Shown here: positions 63,698 to 64,000 of the stretch, in pieces | Numbering within the stretch: position 1 is the stretch's first letter | Layout of the letters: each line of letters opens with the position of its first letter | Assembly: GCA_964592875.1 (NCBI GenBank) | Contig: CAZQGG010000001.1 | Location: forward strand, 248,001 to 312,000 | DNA: 64,000 bases | Origin: Methanoregula sp964592875 | GTDB lineage: Archaea > Halobacteriota > Methanomicrobia > Methanomicrobiales > Methanospirillaceae | Reading direction: 5' to 3' | Position numbers and translations under genes: made by a program | The notes under the pieces: generated by a model | Database searches by the model: none | What the model was told of the DNA's origin: nothing | What the model saw: only the letters and a program-made list of their open reading frames with translations

Positions 63698-64000
63698 TTA
63701 TACCTCCTGATTGTTTTGGTTTCCTTTGGATACTGCTACTTTAGCATACCGGATTACTTTGTCATGCATTCTGTACCCGCACGATACTTCATCAACGATC
63801 GTACCGGCGGCTTCATCTGAGGGAACATGCGCAATCGCCTCATGTTCTGCAGGATTGAAGGGTTTTTTACGTGAATCGATGGGGTGGACGCCATGACGCT
63901 GCATGTGAGAGGTGAGCAGCTGGTGAATGTTCGTGATACCTTCACGGAGATGTGCATCATCAGATTTGAGGGCCCGTTCAAGATTGTCAACCACTTCCAG
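63698..64000 (-). CDS. grpE: Nucleotide exchange factor GrpE (partial)
   Basis: The C-terminal 100 residues are in the window, and the frame continues off the right edge (LEVVDNLERAL at the edge is the conserved end of the GrpE coiled coil). The beta domain follows with HGVHPID, FNPAEHEAI and VDEVSCGYRMHDKVIRYAKVAV. GrpE releases ADP from DnaK. The stop codon lies 3 nt before the dnaK ATG. Confidence 0.93.
   Translation of the reverse strand: MEVVDNLERALKSDDAHLREGITNIHQLLTSHMQRHGVHPIDSRKKPFNPAEHEAIAHVPSDEAAGTIVDEVSCGYRMHDKVIRYAKVAVSKGNQNNQEV

Overview
The window is chromosomal DNA of a methanogenic euryarchaeon, most probably a Methanomicrobiales member close to Methanoregula. This is inferred from the gene set: a TATA-binding protein, a TrmB-type regulator, the archaeosine pathway (tgtA, arcS), archaeal G10 tRNA methyltransferase, DUF4013 and DUF3821 families, HypD, archaeal RNase P RNA, TATA-type promoters, and housekeeping genes with GC-rich third codon positions. 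The species assignment was not checked against any database.

Layout. 1-8.3 kb: end of a membrane/VWA-type operon, a small sirohaem-type reductase protein, a decayed DUF169 gene, a Cys-rich protein, a 2H phosphoesterase, a DUF4013 membrane protein, TBP, and a divergent TrmB/MFS pair. 8.3-11.8 kb: an accessory zone with 52-bp tandem repeats, a frameshifted small gene, an array of G7/C7 palindromes, a structured element (A) and one AT-rich membrane protein gene. 11.9-17.2 kb: a polyphosphate operon (ppk, CHAD-HD protein, ppx). 27.8-17.2 kb, all on the minus strand: AMMECR1, tgtA, arcS, a three-subunit transhydrogenase, and a VWA/PP2C/kinase/HEAT phospho-signalling cassette of the TerY-P type. 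27.9-37.4 kb: RNase P RNA, a multi-spanning GT-C-like protein, an exported DUF3821 protein, aldehyde dehydrogenase, malic enzyme and an ECF transporter (S, fused A-A', T). 37.4-39.75 kb: a second accessory island ending at tRNA-Arg, with structured element B, gene remnants and an orphan proteasome-like hydrolase. 39.9-46.3 kb: hypD, mscS, a TIM-barrel isomerase-like protein, tRNA-Thr, an acyltransferase, small proteins and an aminotransferase. 46.6-58.9 kb: one 12.2-kb gene made almost entirely of about 120 TPR units. 58.9-64 kb, minus strand: a small exported TPR protein, the G10 tRNA methyltransferase, dnaJ, dnaK and the end of grpE.

The observation most likely to be new is elements A (10481-10602) and B (38139-38254). 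They are about 120 nt each, lie 27 kb apart in two AT-rich accessory islands, share conserved single-stranded blocks, and keep their helices through compensatory changes. This suggests a structured RNA or a mobile element with RNA-like structure. Other points worth attention are the 120-TPR protein, the orphan Ntn-hydrolase, the palindrome array and a recurrent ACGTCGGAGAA motif.
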